Assembly (NCBI GenBank): GCA_045811525.1
Contig: JBJMTV010000004.1
Span: 124,001-188,000, forward strand
Length of the DNA stretch: 64,000 nt
Origin: VAZQ01 sp045811525
GTDB lineage: Bacteria > Pseudomonadota > Alphaproteobacteria > Rhizobiales > Xanthobacteraceae
Direction of reading: 5' to 3'
Shown: piece after piece, positions 8,620 through 17,955 of the stretch
How positions within the stretch are numbered: the stretch's first letter is position 1
Layout: each line of letters starts with the position of its first letter
Notes under the pieces: generated by a model
The model's database searches: none
The model's input: only the letters and a program-made list of their open reading frames with translations
Told to the model about the DNA's origin: nothing
Translations under genes and position numbers: made by a program

Positions 8620-9171
8620 ATGGCGATCTCCGCCCGTGCCGCTCCGCTGCGTCCGCCTCTTGCGGTTCTGCTTTATGTCACCTTCGTGCTTGCCTTGCTC
8701 ACGGTGGCCTGGAGCGCGGTTGCTGGGCTGGGTGAGCAGCGTGCGACCGTGCAGGCGGCCGAGACCATGCTCGAGCAGCTGGAAGGCCGCCCGGATCCCA
8801 CGGGGCACCAGAGCCGCCCGGGGTTTGCCGCCGCGCCTGCCGGCTCTCCTTTCGTCGACGGACAGACCGTGACCGTCGCCGGCGCCGCGCTGTTGCAGCG
8901 CATTGCGGAGGCCGTAAGCAAAGTTGGCGGCACCGTGCAGTCGTCGCAGGTGGAGCTCGAGCAAGTCGCTGCCAAGGACGGCTGGATCGGCGTCGTGGTG
9001 AGCTGCGAGCTGCGCGATAGCGCGGTGCAAGCGCTGCTTTACGATCTGGAATCTGGCATGCCGTTCCTGTTCGTTGAGCAAGTCGTGCTGCAGGCACCGG
9101 TCATGGGGGTCGAGGAGAGCCGCATGCGCGTCTTGCTGACAGTCGCGGGAAAATGGGGAGGCGGCAAGTGA
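8620..9171 (+). CDS. gspM: Type II secretion protein GspM
   Basis: 183 aa bitopic protein: a short cytoplasmic N-terminus, one membrane segment (LAVLLYVTFVLALLTVAWSAVAG), a coiled segment (QRATVQAAETMLEQLEGR) and a periplasmic ferredoxin-like fold (LLQRIAEAVSKVGGTVQSSQVE ... VVVSCELRDSAVQALLYDLESGMPFLFVEQVVLQAP). This is the GspMb/PilO-like type found with GspL. The start is ATG 8620, three bases after the gspL stop; a TTG at 8614 is also in frame. It works with GspL in the inner-membrane platform. Confidence 0.85.
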   Translation: MAISARAAPLRPPLAVLLYVTFVLALLTVAWSAVAGLGEQRATVQAAETMLEQLEGRPDPTGHQSRPGFAAAPAGSPFVDGQTVTVAGAALLQRIAEAVSKVGGTVQSSQVELEQVAAKDGWIGVVVSCELRDSAVQALLYDLESGMPFLFVEQVVLQAPVMGVEESRMRVLLTVAGKWGGGK

Positions 9172-9785
9172 GCACGCGCTGCAGATCCAGGCGCTTGCCG
9201 TCCGTGCGCGGTATCGCAGGTCGGCGAGCCGTTTGCGCCGTGGCCTTGGCCGGCCTGCTCGCATCGGCGCTAGTTGCCCCGATCGCACGAGGTGCGAACA
9301 ACCCACCGCTGTTCGATCCGCGTGGCGCAGTGGGCGACCCGGCCGGTGGGGTATCGGGAGGGCTCGGACGGGGTGCCGACCCTGCGCTCTCGCCGCCCAG
9401 CGATGCCGCACTCAGCGCCAACCCGCTGTGGGCGATCCCTATCGGCACGCTCTCGGCCACGCGCGAGCGGCCGATCTTCATTCCCTCGCGCCGGCCGCCG
9501 ACTCCGCCGGCGGTGGCGGCACCGCGCGCTCCGCCAGCGGCAGCCGCAGTTGCGCCGTCTGAGCCCGAGCAGCCGCCGCTCAGCCTGGTCGGCATCGTCG
9601 CCGGAGTCGGAGATGGCTATGCTGTCTTTGTGCACAGCACGAGCCATGATACCGTGCGGCTGCGCAAGGGCGAGGGTCACGAAGGGTGGATTCTTACCTC
9701 GGTCAAAGGGCGCGAGGCGGTTCTGGAAAAGAACCGGCAGAGCGCGGTAATGGCACTGCCTCCAGCAGCGGGAGATCTGAGATGA
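9168..9785 (+). CDS. GspC/PilP-like HR-domain protein of the secretion operon
   Basis: 205 aa from a GTG at 9168 with GGGGAGGCGG just upstream. It has an N-terminal membrane or signal segment (VCAVALAGLLASALVAPIARG) and a long Pro/Ala linker. The C-terminal beta-rich domain (LSLVGIVAGVGDGYAVF, then TVRLRKGEGHEGWILTSVKGREAVLEK) resembles the homology region (HR) of GspC and PilP, which links the inner-membrane platform to the secretin. There is no PDZ domain. Placement after gspM and the four-base overlap with the next gene support a secretion role. Alternative names used for such proteins include GspN; I leave the symbol empty. Confidence 0.7.
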   Translation: MSTRCRSRRLPSVRGIAGRRAVCAVALAGLLASALVAPIARGANNPPLFDPRGAVGDPAGGVSGGLGRGADPALSPPSDAALSANPLWAIPIGTLSATRERPIFIPSRRPPTPPAVAAPRAPPAAAAVAPSEPEQPPLSLVGIVAGVGDGYAVFVHSTSHDTVRLRKGEGHEGWILTSVKGREAVLEKNRQSAVMALPPAAGDLR

Positions 9786-10627
9786 CCAAATGCTTCACCT
9801 CGGCGAGGTTTTGGCGGGGCTTTCTCACGGGCGCAGCGCCATGCACGGCGCCGCCGCTGGCGTTAGGTGCAGCGCTCCTGTTCGCGCCTTCGCTTCTCGC
9901 CCCCTCAGTTGCGCTCGCAGACGTGCAGGTCAGCGGCACGCCGGAGGCGGCGCGCGTCGTGGCGCAAGGCGGCTCGATTGACGAGGTCATGGCAGCGCTG
10001 CGCAACGCGTTCGAGATGCGCTGGCAGGCGCCGATGCCGCTCGACAGGCGACTGACCGGGACCTACGAGGGCTCGCTCAACCGCGTGCTCACACGCGTGC
10101 TCGAGGGTTACAATTTCGTGGTGAAGGCGGGCAACGGCCGGCTCGAGGTGATTGTGCTCGGGGCGCGTTCGGGCACCGCCGTGGCGGCGGCCGGAACGGC
10201 GGCCAAGCCTGCTGCATCGGGCGCACCGCCCAGCATGCCGGCCGCGCCGACCATCGCGAAGGATTTCAAAGAGCCGCCGAAGATGCCAGCGGCGGCGCCG
10301 GTCTTGGCTGCCGCAACAAGCAAACCGATCGATGACGGAGCCGGCGCGCCAGTGCCGAATCTGACCAAGCTCGCCGAAGGCCCAGTCCTCGGGCCGGTGC
10401 CGGGGCAGGACGCGGGGAATGTCACAGCTCCGGAGCCGATGCCATCGACTGTCGCACCGCCCATGCCGGGGCCGGGCACCGGTGCGGTCCCCGAGATCAC
10501 GCCGTCGGCCGCACTACCGCCAGGCCCGCCGCCACCGGTGCCGCAAGGCGAGGGCGCTCCGGGGGCACCGCAAGGCGAGGCACCGCCCAGCGGCGGCCTG
10601 CCGCCGCCGGCGCCCCCGCGGGGGTAG
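9782..10627 (+). CDS. STN-domain periplasmic protein with Pro-rich tail
   Basis: 281 aa from ATG 9782 (ATGA overlap with the previous stop). A signal peptide (LALGAALLFAPSLLAPSVALA) precedes a short domain at about 45-120: GGSIDEVMAALRNAFEMRW, LDRRLTGTYEGSLNRVLTRVLEGYNFVVKAGNGRLEVIVLG. This matches the STN fold that starts secretins (N0) and TonB receptors. The remaining 160 residues are Pro/Ala/Gly-rich and look disordered. It could be a secretin partner or an assembly factor; it cannot be the secretin, as no beta-barrel region exists. It is the last gene of the operon. Confidence 0.65.
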   Translation: MTKCFTSARFWRGFLTGAAPCTAPPLALGAALLFAPSLLAPSVALADVQVSGTPEAARVVAQGGSIDEVMAALRNAFEMRWQAPMPLDRRLTGTYEGSLNRVLTRVLEGYNFVVKAGNGRLEVIVLGARSGTAVAAAGTAAKPAASGAPPSMPAAPTIAKDFKEPPKMPAAAPVLAAATSKPIDDGAGAPVPNLTKLAEGPVLGPVPGQDAGNVTAPEPMPSTVAPPMPGPGTGAVPEITPSAALPPGPPPPVPQGEGAPGAPQGEAPPSGGLPPPAPPRG

Positions 10628-10780
10628 GGGGTCCTACTTACCGCCGCGCACGATTGCGAGCGGTAGCGAGGGCGACCGAGGGCCATCCGACAGCACTGGC
10701 TTGGCGGCAATGCCATGGGCACGCTCGCTGCTGCTCCGGCCATTTGATCGATCTCTGTTTTTCGGCAGCGGACGGCGATC

Positions 10781-11395
10781 GTGCTCAAGAGCGCCCTAGG
10801 GTCTCTGCACAAGACGGTCATTTTTGAGAGGCGGGCGCGCGTCCTTGCGGAGCGCATCGGCTCACTTCTCCCGCCGCATGCGAGCGTGCTCGACGTGGGC
10901 ACCGGAAATGGGCAAATCGCACGACGCTGGGCCGCGATGCGGAGCGACATATCCGTCGCAGGAATTGACGTGCTGGTCCGCGGCAACACTGAAATCCCGG
11001 TGCGAGCATTTGATGGATACACCATCCCTTACGCGGACAAGAGTGTGGATGCAGTAACGTTCGTTGACGTGCTCCATCACTCCAGCAATCCGCAGCAGTT
11101 GCTAAGCGAGGCGGCTCGGGTGGCGCGCCACGCCGTGGTGATCAAGGATCATCTGGCCGAGTCTAGCCTGGATCATGCGGTGCTGCGGGTGATGGACTGG
11201 GTCGGCAACGCGCCGCACGGCGTAGTGCTGCCCTACAACTACCTGCCAAGAGCGAGATGGCGCGAGCTGTTTCAGAAGGCAAACCTGAGCAGCAGGTCCT
11301 TCAGCACGAATGTGCCGCTCTATCCCGCGCCTTTGAACTTACTGTTCGGCCGCCACTTACATTTCATTGCCGACCTTTGGCCGGCATTGTCCTGA
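10781..11395 (+). CDS. Class I SAM-dependent methyltransferase
   Basis: 204 aa. The SAM-binding motif I is SVLDVGTGNGQIARRW, motif II contains VAGIDVLVRG, and the later motif IPYADKSVDAVTFVDVLHHSSNPQQLLSEAARVAR is that of the Methyltransf_11 family. The C-terminal part (MDWVGNAPHGVVLPYNYL, WRELFQKANL) is a substrate cap of unknown specificity. GTG start, no strong ribosome site. It is read rightward and converges on the glycosyltransferase gene at 11435, at the edge of the glycan locus, so it may modify a lipid-linked sugar or a small metabolite; the substrate cannot be told from sequence. Confidence 0.82.
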   Translation: MLKSALGSLHKTVIFERRARVLAERIGSLLPPHASVLDVGTGNGQIARRWAAMRSDISVAGIDVLVRGNTEIPVRAFDGYTIPYADKSVDAVTFVDVLHHSSNPQQLLSEAARVARHAVVIKDHLAESSLDHAVLRVMDWVGNAPHGVVLPYNYLPRARWRELFQKANLSSRSFSTNVPLYPAPLNLLFGRHLHFIADLWPALS

Positions 11396-11434
11396 GAAGC
11401 CGGTGCGGGCGCGCCGCCATCATCGACCGAGCCA

Positions 11435-12661
11435 TTAAGCCTTCGTTCGGGTCGCGGGGATCGCCAGGATGCCGAAGAGAAAGCCGGCGAAAAACGTCTG
11501 AACTGCCAATGCTACAAAGGTCATGCCGGCTACGACCGCGCGCGGAATGATGGAGTTGTGGATTGGGCCAAATCCTACATCTGCCCAGAACCCCACGGCA
11601 TAGCCGAATAGACCAAGCCCGATCAGGAGTAGAATCAACGAGAGCAATATAAACTTCTCAGTCGTTGCGAAGCGCTCCAGTCTCAAGGCTCTCGGGCCGC
11701 TGGGGAGAAATCCAGTTATCGCGGCGTAGTAGCGGGCAAGGGCGCCGAATGTGAGGAGTTGCGCGCCGAGGAACGCCAGGAAGCACCCGAAGATGAACGA
11801 GCTCAGATCCAGGCCGATGCTCTCCGTCACCCACAGCGGTCCACGGAACAATAGTGCACCTAGAAGGGTGCCCATGCCGAGCAGCAGTGCACCGGGCGCC
11901 ATGAACAGCCAGCGCGGGGTATACATCAGCAGGAACTTTAGGTGGCGCCACCCATCACTCCACGTCTTGAGGTGTGGCCGACGGCTACGACCGTCGGGGC
12001 GCAAAGCGGTCGGCACTTCAGTGATCCGCAGGCCGCTAAGCGCACTTCGCACGACCATTTCGCTTGCGAACTCCATGCCACTGGTGCGCAGGTTGAGCTG
12101 ACGAATCGCTTCGGTTCGAAATGCACGCAGGCCGCAGTGGAAGTCACCTACCGCCGCCCGGAACAATAGCCGGCCGAGCACACTGAGCACCGGGTTACCA
12201 ACATAGCGGTGCAGGAATGGCATCGCCCCCGGCGCGATGCCGCCCGAAAATCGATTTCCAATGACGAGCTCGGCGCCGGCTCTTAGCTCAGTGAGAAACC
12301 CGTCTAGTTCCTCGAAATTATAACTATCATCCGCGTCACCCATGATCACATATCGACCCCTTGCGGATGCCATGCCTCCCAACAGTGCAGCGCCGTAGCC
12401 CCTCTCCGCTACGGTGATGACACGAGCCCCCCAATTGCGGGCAATCTCCTGCGATCCATCAGTGCTGCCGTTATCGGCAATGAGCACTTCGCCCGAAGTC
12501 TCTGCGCGGCGAAGAAATTTCTGTGCTTTCTCAATGCACGTAGCAAGCGTCTCTGCCTCGTTTAGACAAGGCATTAGTATGGTGAGCTCCACCGCTCCTT
12601 CGCTGGCCTGCCCGGGGCACACCACATCGCGCGCGCTTGATGGCGCTTGTTCGGAAAGCAT
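11435..12661 (-). CDS. Membrane-bound family 2 glycosyltransferase (polyprenol-phosphate type)
   Basis: 408 aa. The N-terminal GT2 domain of DPM1/ArnC type has LTILMPCLNEAETLATCI, EVLIADNGSTDGS, RGYGAALLGGMASARGRYVIMGDADDSYNF (the DxD-like site) and a KSG-like region LHRYVGNPVLSVLGRLLF then DFHCGLRAFR. The C-terminal third has four hydrophobic segments (for example LFMAPGALLLGMGTLLGALLF and FILLSLILLLIGLGLFGYAVGF). Proteins of this plan transfer a sugar to undecaprenyl phosphate and may help flip it. It lies 9 bases downstream of the membrane protein at 12671 on the same strand, so they are probably co-transcribed. Confidence 0.88.
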   Translation of the reverse strand: MLSEQAPSSARDVVCPGQASEGAVELTILMPCLNEAETLATCIEKAQKFLRRAETSGEVLIADNGSTDGSQEIARNWGARVITVAERGYGAALLGGMASARGRYVIMGDADDSYNFEELDGFLTELRAGAELVIGNRFSGGIAPGAMPFLHRYVGNPVLSVLGRLLFRAAVGDFHCGLRAFRTEAIRQLNLRTSGMEFASEMVVRSALSGLRITEVPTALRPDGRSRRPHLKTWSDGWRHLKFLLMYTPRWLFMAPGALLLGMGTLLGALLFRGPLWVTESIGLDLSSFIFGCFLAFLGAQLLTFGALARYYAAITGFLPSGPRALRLERFATTEKFILLSLILLLIGLGLFGYAVGFWADVGFGPIHNSIIPRAVVAGMTFVALAVQTFFAGFLFGILAIPATRTKA

Positions 12662-12670
12662 CGGATTGCC

Positions 12671-14377
12671 CTAAGTGATGGGTGGTGTGGCCCTTTCTAT
12701 TGCCATACGCGCCGAACCGTCAATTGAGTGACGGTCGGCAACCGGGATTTCCCGGTCCCAAGCAAGTTGCAGCCAGGCGGCACAAGAAAGAACTGCTGCG
12801 GTGATCATCATAAAGTAGCTGGGTCCTAGATGCATAGGATTCAGAGCCGGGAATGAGGTGATGTCGATCAGCGTGATCCAAGCCGTATGCAATAGGACGC
12901 CAAGCCAGCACGTGAGCGCGACCATGTAGCACTCGTTCATGAGCGCTCGCCTCGCCCGAAACAAACCAAGGAAGGCAAATACCACAGCCCCGATGCACGC
13001 TATGGGAACCGAGACAAACTTGTAGTTGGCCATTACCAATTCACGGACGGAGTTTGCCACCGCTTCTGTCCGGACCGTCTCCAACGCGGGGTCAGCTGCC
13101 CTTGTAACGGAGTCGAAATGGACGTAGCCGGTCCCCACTTTGAAGCCCAATGGGGCACCACGAAGCTCTTCCAGTGAGCGGACCTCCGCAGCTCCAGCCG
13201 CTTGAATTTCTACAATGCATGAATCGACACAAAATGTTGCCACCAGGAACCTCTGATTGGCCGCATGTGCGTCGTTGAATGCTTGTACAAGGTCTGGACT
13301 CGGCATTCGCTGCAGGCGAACCCAAGTTTCCATTCCGTCTTTCTTCTTAACCTGCAGGTTGAGCCAATCTGTACCGGACTTGTAGTACCATCCTGAGAGC
13401 GAATAAGTAACAGGCTGGAGCTGAGTTTCCGGTAACGGCGTATGCGGGGGGTAATTGAGAAAGCGCAATTGCGATTCCATTCCCCGCGATGGGCCAACAC
13501 TGGGATTGAGCGGGAGATCTGGGTTTGTAAGCATCAGCACGCCGAACATTGTCGGCGCACGCTCTCGAACGCCATTCACGATCTGCGCGCGCGTAGTGTG
13601 ACGCATCTCGGCCACTCCTTCCGTAGCTACAAAGGCACCATACGCATGCCAATTTTCGCTACGAATCGCGACCTGCACCGCCAAATATCCTGCACACGTC
13701 AGTAGCAGTGTTCCGACGAGCTTCGGTAAACTCTTTTCTGCAGTGGCCTTCAGCCCTGCGAATATCAAGAATGGAATAAGCGCGAAGATCCAAATCAGAG
13801 TATATTCTGAGCTAACCCAGATCCATCCTCCCAGAACACCTGCGAGCATGGCCAAGACTGGCCGGGCACTTGGTCCCACAGAACGAAGCGCCGAAATAAG
13901 CAAGCCAAAAAACAGCAAGAGCTGGCTACTGTAGATCGATTCTGGGACAACTCGCCGGAGATCGGCCGTCAACAAGACCGGGTGCCAAAGCAACAAAGGC
14001 AGCAAAATTCCGGAGATCCAGAATGACCTATGAAGCGGGTGAAGCGCGCAGACTAGCGTGATCACCGCAAGGGCGTGAAAACAGGCATCTGCCAAGGATA
14101 AGGAAATTCCAAGCCAGTGCACCGCGGCAAGAAATAGCGGGTACCCCGGCCCGTTGAGCAACGTGTGCTCACCGAAGCTACCGAGCCAGTCGCCTCCGGC
14201 CAACGACTGCGCTTGAGTGACCCAGAAGTGGTCGAGAAACTGCCCTGATGAAACGATCGTGAGCGGCGTGTGTCCGAGCAGGATGACATAGGCAGAGCTC
14301 AGAAGAGCGACGTAACAGTAGATCGCTGACTTGCTCGGGCTGCAGACCGCAAGCGCCGTCATTCTACTGAATGTCAT
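12671..14377 (-). CDS. Polytopic membrane protein with internal GWYY beta module
   Basis: 568 aa. The N-terminal half has about eight hydrophobic segments and a first outer loop with GHTPLTIVSSGQFLDHFWVTQAQSLAGGDWLGSFGEHTLLNGPGYPLFLAA, the plan of GT-C (PMT/RgtA-like) glycosyltransferases, though no family can be named. A soluble insert of about 150 residues follows (LRFLNYPPHTPLPE, SLSGWYYKSGTDWLNLQV), then four C-terminal membrane segments. The 20296-22395 product is a clear paralogue (NYPEHSP, ISGWYYRSGADW, TSFPALHLTYLAPAHFM). It is probably involved in transfer of lipid-linked sugars, by context only. Its A/T-rich codons stand out against the gsp genes. Confidence 0.75.
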   Translation of the reverse strand: MTFSRMTALAVCSPSKSAIYCYVALLSSAYVILLGHTPLTIVSSGQFLDHFWVTQAQSLAGGDWLGSFGEHTLLNGPGYPLFLAAVHWLGISLSLADACFHALAVITLVCALHPLHRSFWISGILLPLLLWHPVLLTADLRRVVPESIYSSQLLLFFGLLISALRSVGPSARPVLAMLAGVLGGWIWVSSEYTLIWIFALIPFLIFAGLKATAEKSLPKLVGTLLLTCAGYLAVQVAIRSENWHAYGAFVATEGVAEMRHTTRAQIVNGVRERAPTMFGVLMLTNPDLPLNPSVGPSRGMESQLRFLNYPPHTPLPETQLQPVTYSLSGWYYKSGTDWLNLQVKKKDGMETWVRLQRMPSPDLVQAFNDAHAANQRFLVATFCVDSCIVEIQAAGAAEVRSLEELRGAPLGFKVGTGYVHFDSVTRAADPALETVRTEAVANSVRELVMANYKFVSVPIACIGAVVFAFLGLFRARRALMNECYMVALTCWLGVLLHTAWITLIDITSFPALNPMHLGPSYFMMITAAVLSCAAWLQLAWDREIPVADRHSIDGSARMAIERATPPIT

Positions 14378-14430
14378 GGGACTACAACTACCGGCGGAGA
14401 CTGTACCTGCTCGCTGAAATAGAAGTGTAT

Positions 14431-15261
14431 TTATGATCTCTCCTCAACGCCCTGGGTCTCCTCTCGGACAACGGTCCCGGCGCGGTCAGTTGACCTACGC
14501 CGACCTACAAGCAGCATGTTGCTGGGAAAGCCATATAACTTAACCATGTGAGTTTCTACAGCAAATCCGTCTAGCGCAGCCGCTATGCGGGTAAAGTCAT
14601 TACGGTCCATGAGATTAAGATTATCCTCGGTCGAATAGTACGAATAACCCAGGTACGACAATATGATCCTATGCCATGGTTTTGGGAACCAGTGTAAAAC
14701 CGGCAAGCTAGTATGCACCTCGATGGGAAACCAGCGGTACGGCGTAGTCACAAAGAAACCACATCGCGCTACGCGGGCGCACTCCGCAACCAGCCGCATC
14801 TGATTGCGAAAGTCTCCGACATGTTCGATGACCGCTGAACAATGCGTGACGTCGAATGAGCCGTCGGAAAATGGCATGGCTAAGCCGTTCCCTTGCACAA
14901 ACTTGACGCCTGGGTATTCCGAAGCAAGAAAGGACGCATCTGCCAGACCCAAAGCAGTAATGCAGCTTGAGTATGGGTGCCAAGCTTCAAGGTAGTTGGA
15001 GCTCGGCATCGTCTCGTCCGAGGTCACCCCGACGTCAAGGATAGTTGTTTCTGAGCTAACGTCGAGGAGCTCAACAAAACGGCGATACATTACACGACGC
15101 TGCCGTACTCCAACGCGGATCTGAATGCTATCTGAGGCGAACAAATAATAGTCACCGTCGCAATGAGCGGCACCGGACCTCACGACACAACTCGCTGTGG
15201 CGACGATGCAGGAATTCCAGGCGTCCGGGCAAGTGTCGGGCGAGTCATGGCCTCGCTCCAA
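14431..15261 (-). CDS. Class I SAM-dependent methyltransferase
   Basis: 276 aa. Motif I is ETTILDVGVTSDETMPSSNYLE, an unusual form in which the Gly-rich loop is replaced by a Thr/Ser/Asp run. Later motifs are regular: VKFVQGNGLAMPFSDGSFDVTHCSAVIEHVGDFRNQMRLVAECARVAR and GFFVTTPYRWFPIEVHTSLPVLHWFP. The SxVIEHV phrase is typical of the Methyltransf_11 fold. The first 45 residues are Cys/Ser-rich and fit poorly; the true start may be the downstream Met in RVMYRRFVELLD. Located between two membrane-protein genes of the glycan locus on the same strand; substrate unknown. Confidence 0.75.
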   Translation of the reverse strand: MERGHDSPDTCPDAWNSCIVATASCVVRSGAAHCDGDYYLFASDSIQIRVGVRQRRVMYRRFVELLDVSSETTILDVGVTSDETMPSSNYLEAWHPYSSCITALGLADASFLASEYPGVKFVQGNGLAMPFSDGSFDVTHCSAVIEHVGDFRNQMRLVAECARVARCGFFVTTPYRWFPIEVHTSLPVLHWFPKPWHRIILSYLGYSYYSTEDNLNLMDRNDFTRIAAALDGFAVETHMVKLYGFPSNMLLVGRRRSTDRAGTVVREETQGVEERS

Positions 15262-15610
15262 TGCAGCGGAACAGTTTGCCGGCCATTTCGCTAGCCTAAC
15301 GTGATTGTTGAGTACTCGTCATCGCCGCCCACTCAACCAATAGATCGTGCCATTCCCACGCGCACGTTCTTGCTGCATTGAGCATTGGGTGACCGGCCTC
15401 GTGTTTCTTCAGAGAGTGAATCCCGAGCATGTCAATTCTTAGAATGCAAACGAGTTCAGGCGCAATGTCCCGGGGCGTTCCTCTAAGAGTTCCTGCCGTT
15501 CGACGGTGTTCTCGATCCAACCCTCGCGCCCCGGCGGGTCTGACAACGAGGTAAAAAGCGATGCGAGAGTAGGGCGGGTTTTCCGTAACGGGGGAAGGGA
15601 TCGCAGGCGT
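15262..15610. other. Gap between glycan genes, no convincing gene
   Basis: 349 bases. Two short minus-strand frames (15296-15520, 15439-15660) overlap each other and the end of the next gene and match nothing recognisable. It may carry the promoter of the methyltransferase ending at 14431. Confidence 0.4.
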
Positions 15611-17365
15611 TCATCGAAGCAGGATAGGCAGACGACAAATCGCATGTGGTGGCGACCCAATTGCGACGAGGAAGCCGTCAGAGGTGGAAGGCTGAGGAGC
15701 TGCCAGTCGGAACCCTGGCAAGTCTGATGCTGCGCCTCCCGAGGGGATCACTTGCGATCGTTCCACCAGGGGCTGAGTGAACCCGATCAGGCGGCGCTCT
15801 CCATCGAGCAGCAGGACAAAGCGCGGTTCATGGTTGCTGTTGTCGGCGAGCCATCCATTGACCTCAACGGTGTGCTCATGCACTCGCATCGCCTCAATGG
15901 CGTGGTATTGGCAAAGCGACGCATCCGGGTGAGAAGCGGCCAATATTTCCAGAGCCGTGGGCGCGGGGAAGAGGCTCTTCGGTGAGAAGATATTCAGCTG
16001 TTGGCGCTGTAGGTAGTCCAGCAGCGGCATGAGGATCTGCGGGCTTGGATAGAGCGTTGCTAATAGCGCTGGATCCTTCACACCAGAAACCGCGAAGTAT
16101 CCGGCCTGTGCAACTTGGCGGTGGACGCGCTGCGCCCATTCTAACGGTGTCGGCCGTAAGGTCGAAATTCCGGCAACGAGGAGTAGTGCCGATACGGACA
16201 AAAAAACCAGGATTCGGCGCTGACCAATGATCGCGGCACGTAGCCCTGTAGCCAGCACAGACCCCCAGAGGACCAATATCGGGGTTGAATAACGTGGTGA
16301 CATCGCCGTCCCTATGCCGAACGAAGAGCGCGTCGCCGCAGCAGCTGCGACGTTGCCCAGTAAGAAAAGCACGAGAGCCATGAGAATGAGTATTGGTCTA
16401 TCGCGAGAAGATCGGCAGGCAAAAAATACTGCGGCAACAACGAGCAAGAGCCCGCTGCCGATGATCGCTCCCCATTTGGGATCCTGCGCGAGTGGTGCAC
16501 CGATCATGACCACGAAAAATCTGGCGACCATCGCAGGTAAAGGTATGCCGCCTGCTAAGGACGCGCCCGTGTTGTTACCCAGGATGTAGATCAACGCCGT
16601 CACCAATAACAGCCCCATCACTACAGCTGCGAGCAATTTGCTGATTGGACTGCCAAGGCGGAGCAGAAGCGCGGCTACCGCAAACGGGATTACTGCGCCG
16701 CCCCCGAGCGTGAAGACGCAAGCAGCCATTCCGAGGACGAGCACGCCGAGCCAAGTGATCGCTCCTCTCAGCGCAAGCGAGTCATGATACCGCACAGCGC
16801 TCCATAGCGTGCAAATTGCGAAGAATACAACCAGGGGAAACGGTGATTGAAAGGCCCAGATCAGGTTTTCCCACTGAGATAACGAAAGCGTCAGAGCGCT
16901 GAGCACCGCGAGCGCCGTCCAGAAGGTCAGGTTTTTGGGGTAACCCGAGAACACGATGCTAACGAGGAGCAGCGCGTTCGCAATCTGTAAAGAAGCGCTG
17001 CAAACCAGAACAAAGATGTTTGTGAGATCGAAGAGGGCGTAGTCCAGGAGGTAAAGCAGTTTGCTCGTTGCGATGACGTGCTCGTTGTGACGCGCGAACA
17101 GAAAAAATATGACATCATGGAAGTCGCTGCTCGCAAGGTACCGCACGAGCTCCCATTGATCCCAAAAGAGGGGGTGAAAGGCAAACTTCGCTATGTACCA
17201 AAGCGAATACCCTACCAGGAATGCCGAGAGCATAATGGCAGCTGTTCCGAGCATGGCGCATACCAGGCTGCCTTCCCGGAGCCAAGAGTCAGGTCCGCAC
17301 TTGGCCATCGCCCGCTCACGTGCTCGCGCGCCGAAGATTCTGTTTCGAGGAGGAACATCGAGCAT
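15611..17365 (-). CDS. Polytopic membrane protein with C-terminal VNGW beta domain
   Basis: 584 aa, about ten membrane segments. The first outer loop, HPLFWDQWELVRYL ... ARHNEHVIATSKLLYLLDY, is shared with the protein at 31671-33044 (LPFWDQWATVIWFDW ... MPHNEHRIIPTKLAFLGDL), as are SQWENLIWAFQSPF/LQFDNLVMPFNLSW and a final YLQRQQLNIFSP/FLRQHRLSIFAE. Here an extra domain of about 105 residues follows, beginning HEHTVEVNGWLADNSNHEPRFVLLLDGERRLIG, which the paralogue lacks. The D/E and H residues in the first loop recall GT-C enzymes but no family is certain. It is read divergently from the TylF-like gene. Confidence 0.72.
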   Translation of the reverse strand: MLDVPPRNRIFGARARERAMAKCGPDSWLREGSLVCAMLGTAAIMLSAFLVGYSLWYIAKFAFHPLFWDQWELVRYLASSDFHDVIFFLFARHNEHVIATSKLLYLLDYALFDLTNIFVLVCSASLQIANALLLVSIVFSGYPKNLTFWTALAVLSALTLSLSQWENLIWAFQSPFPLVVFFAICTLWSAVRYHDSLALRGAITWLGVLVLGMAACVFTLGGGAVIPFAVAALLLRLGSPISKLLAAVVMGLLLVTALIYILGNNTGASLAGGIPLPAMVARFFVVMIGAPLAQDPKWGAIIGSGLLLVVAAVFFACRSSRDRPILILMALVLFLLGNVAAAAATRSSFGIGTAMSPRYSTPILVLWGSVLATGLRAAIIGQRRILVFLSVSALLLVAGISTLRPTPLEWAQRVHRQVAQAGYFAVSGVKDPALLATLYPSPQILMPLLDYLQRQQLNIFSPKSLFPAPTALEILAASHPDASLCQYHAIEAMRVHEHTVEVNGWLADNSNHEPRFVLLLDGERRLIGFTQPLVERSQVIPSGGAASDLPGFRLAAPQPSTSDGFLVAIGSPPHAICRLPILLR

Positions 17366-17955
17366 TGAGGGAGCACATGGATCTCTGAACGGGGCAAACT
17401 GATTTCGCGGATGAACTTGCGCTGTTCAGAAAAGGTGATTGTCTGAGCTGCCGTGGATATTCCTCCCCGGTCGAGTCCGCTACTGCAATCGGAACTTTGT
17501 AGCTGCGTCCAAGCGAGACAGCTCGCGGCCGGGCCGAGGATGCATAGCCTAGAGGGTGCTCGCCCACTTCCCAACCCAGCCCAGAAGCCGCTCGCCTCTC
17601 CTCCTATGCAGGCCCTCGGCACCAAGTTCAAGGGGGCGCAACGATGGTGTTGGATCTAGCCAATCAGACGCGAGCACCACTCTCTCGTGCGAGCTGCCTC
17701 CATGCTCCCGGTGTCGCCATAAGTCTACAGGGAATGGAACAGTCGAACCGTAATGATTATGATCCCCCTCCCGGCAACGACACGGGTTGACGGTGGGCTG
17801 CGCAACGAACACGAGGGGCCACTCGTCCTGCCCAGTCACAAGTGTTCGAGCGAGCAAAGGTTGCTGGTGAGCTGTATAGGATGTGGTAGCAATGCGAACG
17901 GAAGCTTCGTTCAAGCTTTGGGGCCAATCAGTCTTATCACGCCAATCAGCGCAAC
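17366..17955. other. 590-bp divergent promoter region, no gene seen
   Basis: The longest gene-free stretch of the glycan locus. Frames on both strands are short, overlapping and compositionally poor. It separates the leftward membrane-protein operon from the rightward TylF/PhyH pair and so must hold their promoters. I see no clear promoter hexamers or repeats in it. Confidence 0.45.

Noticed and set aside
17366..17955. Small ORFs in the divergent glycan-locus gap
   Set aside because: Short, overlapping on both strands, no motif or ribosome site.
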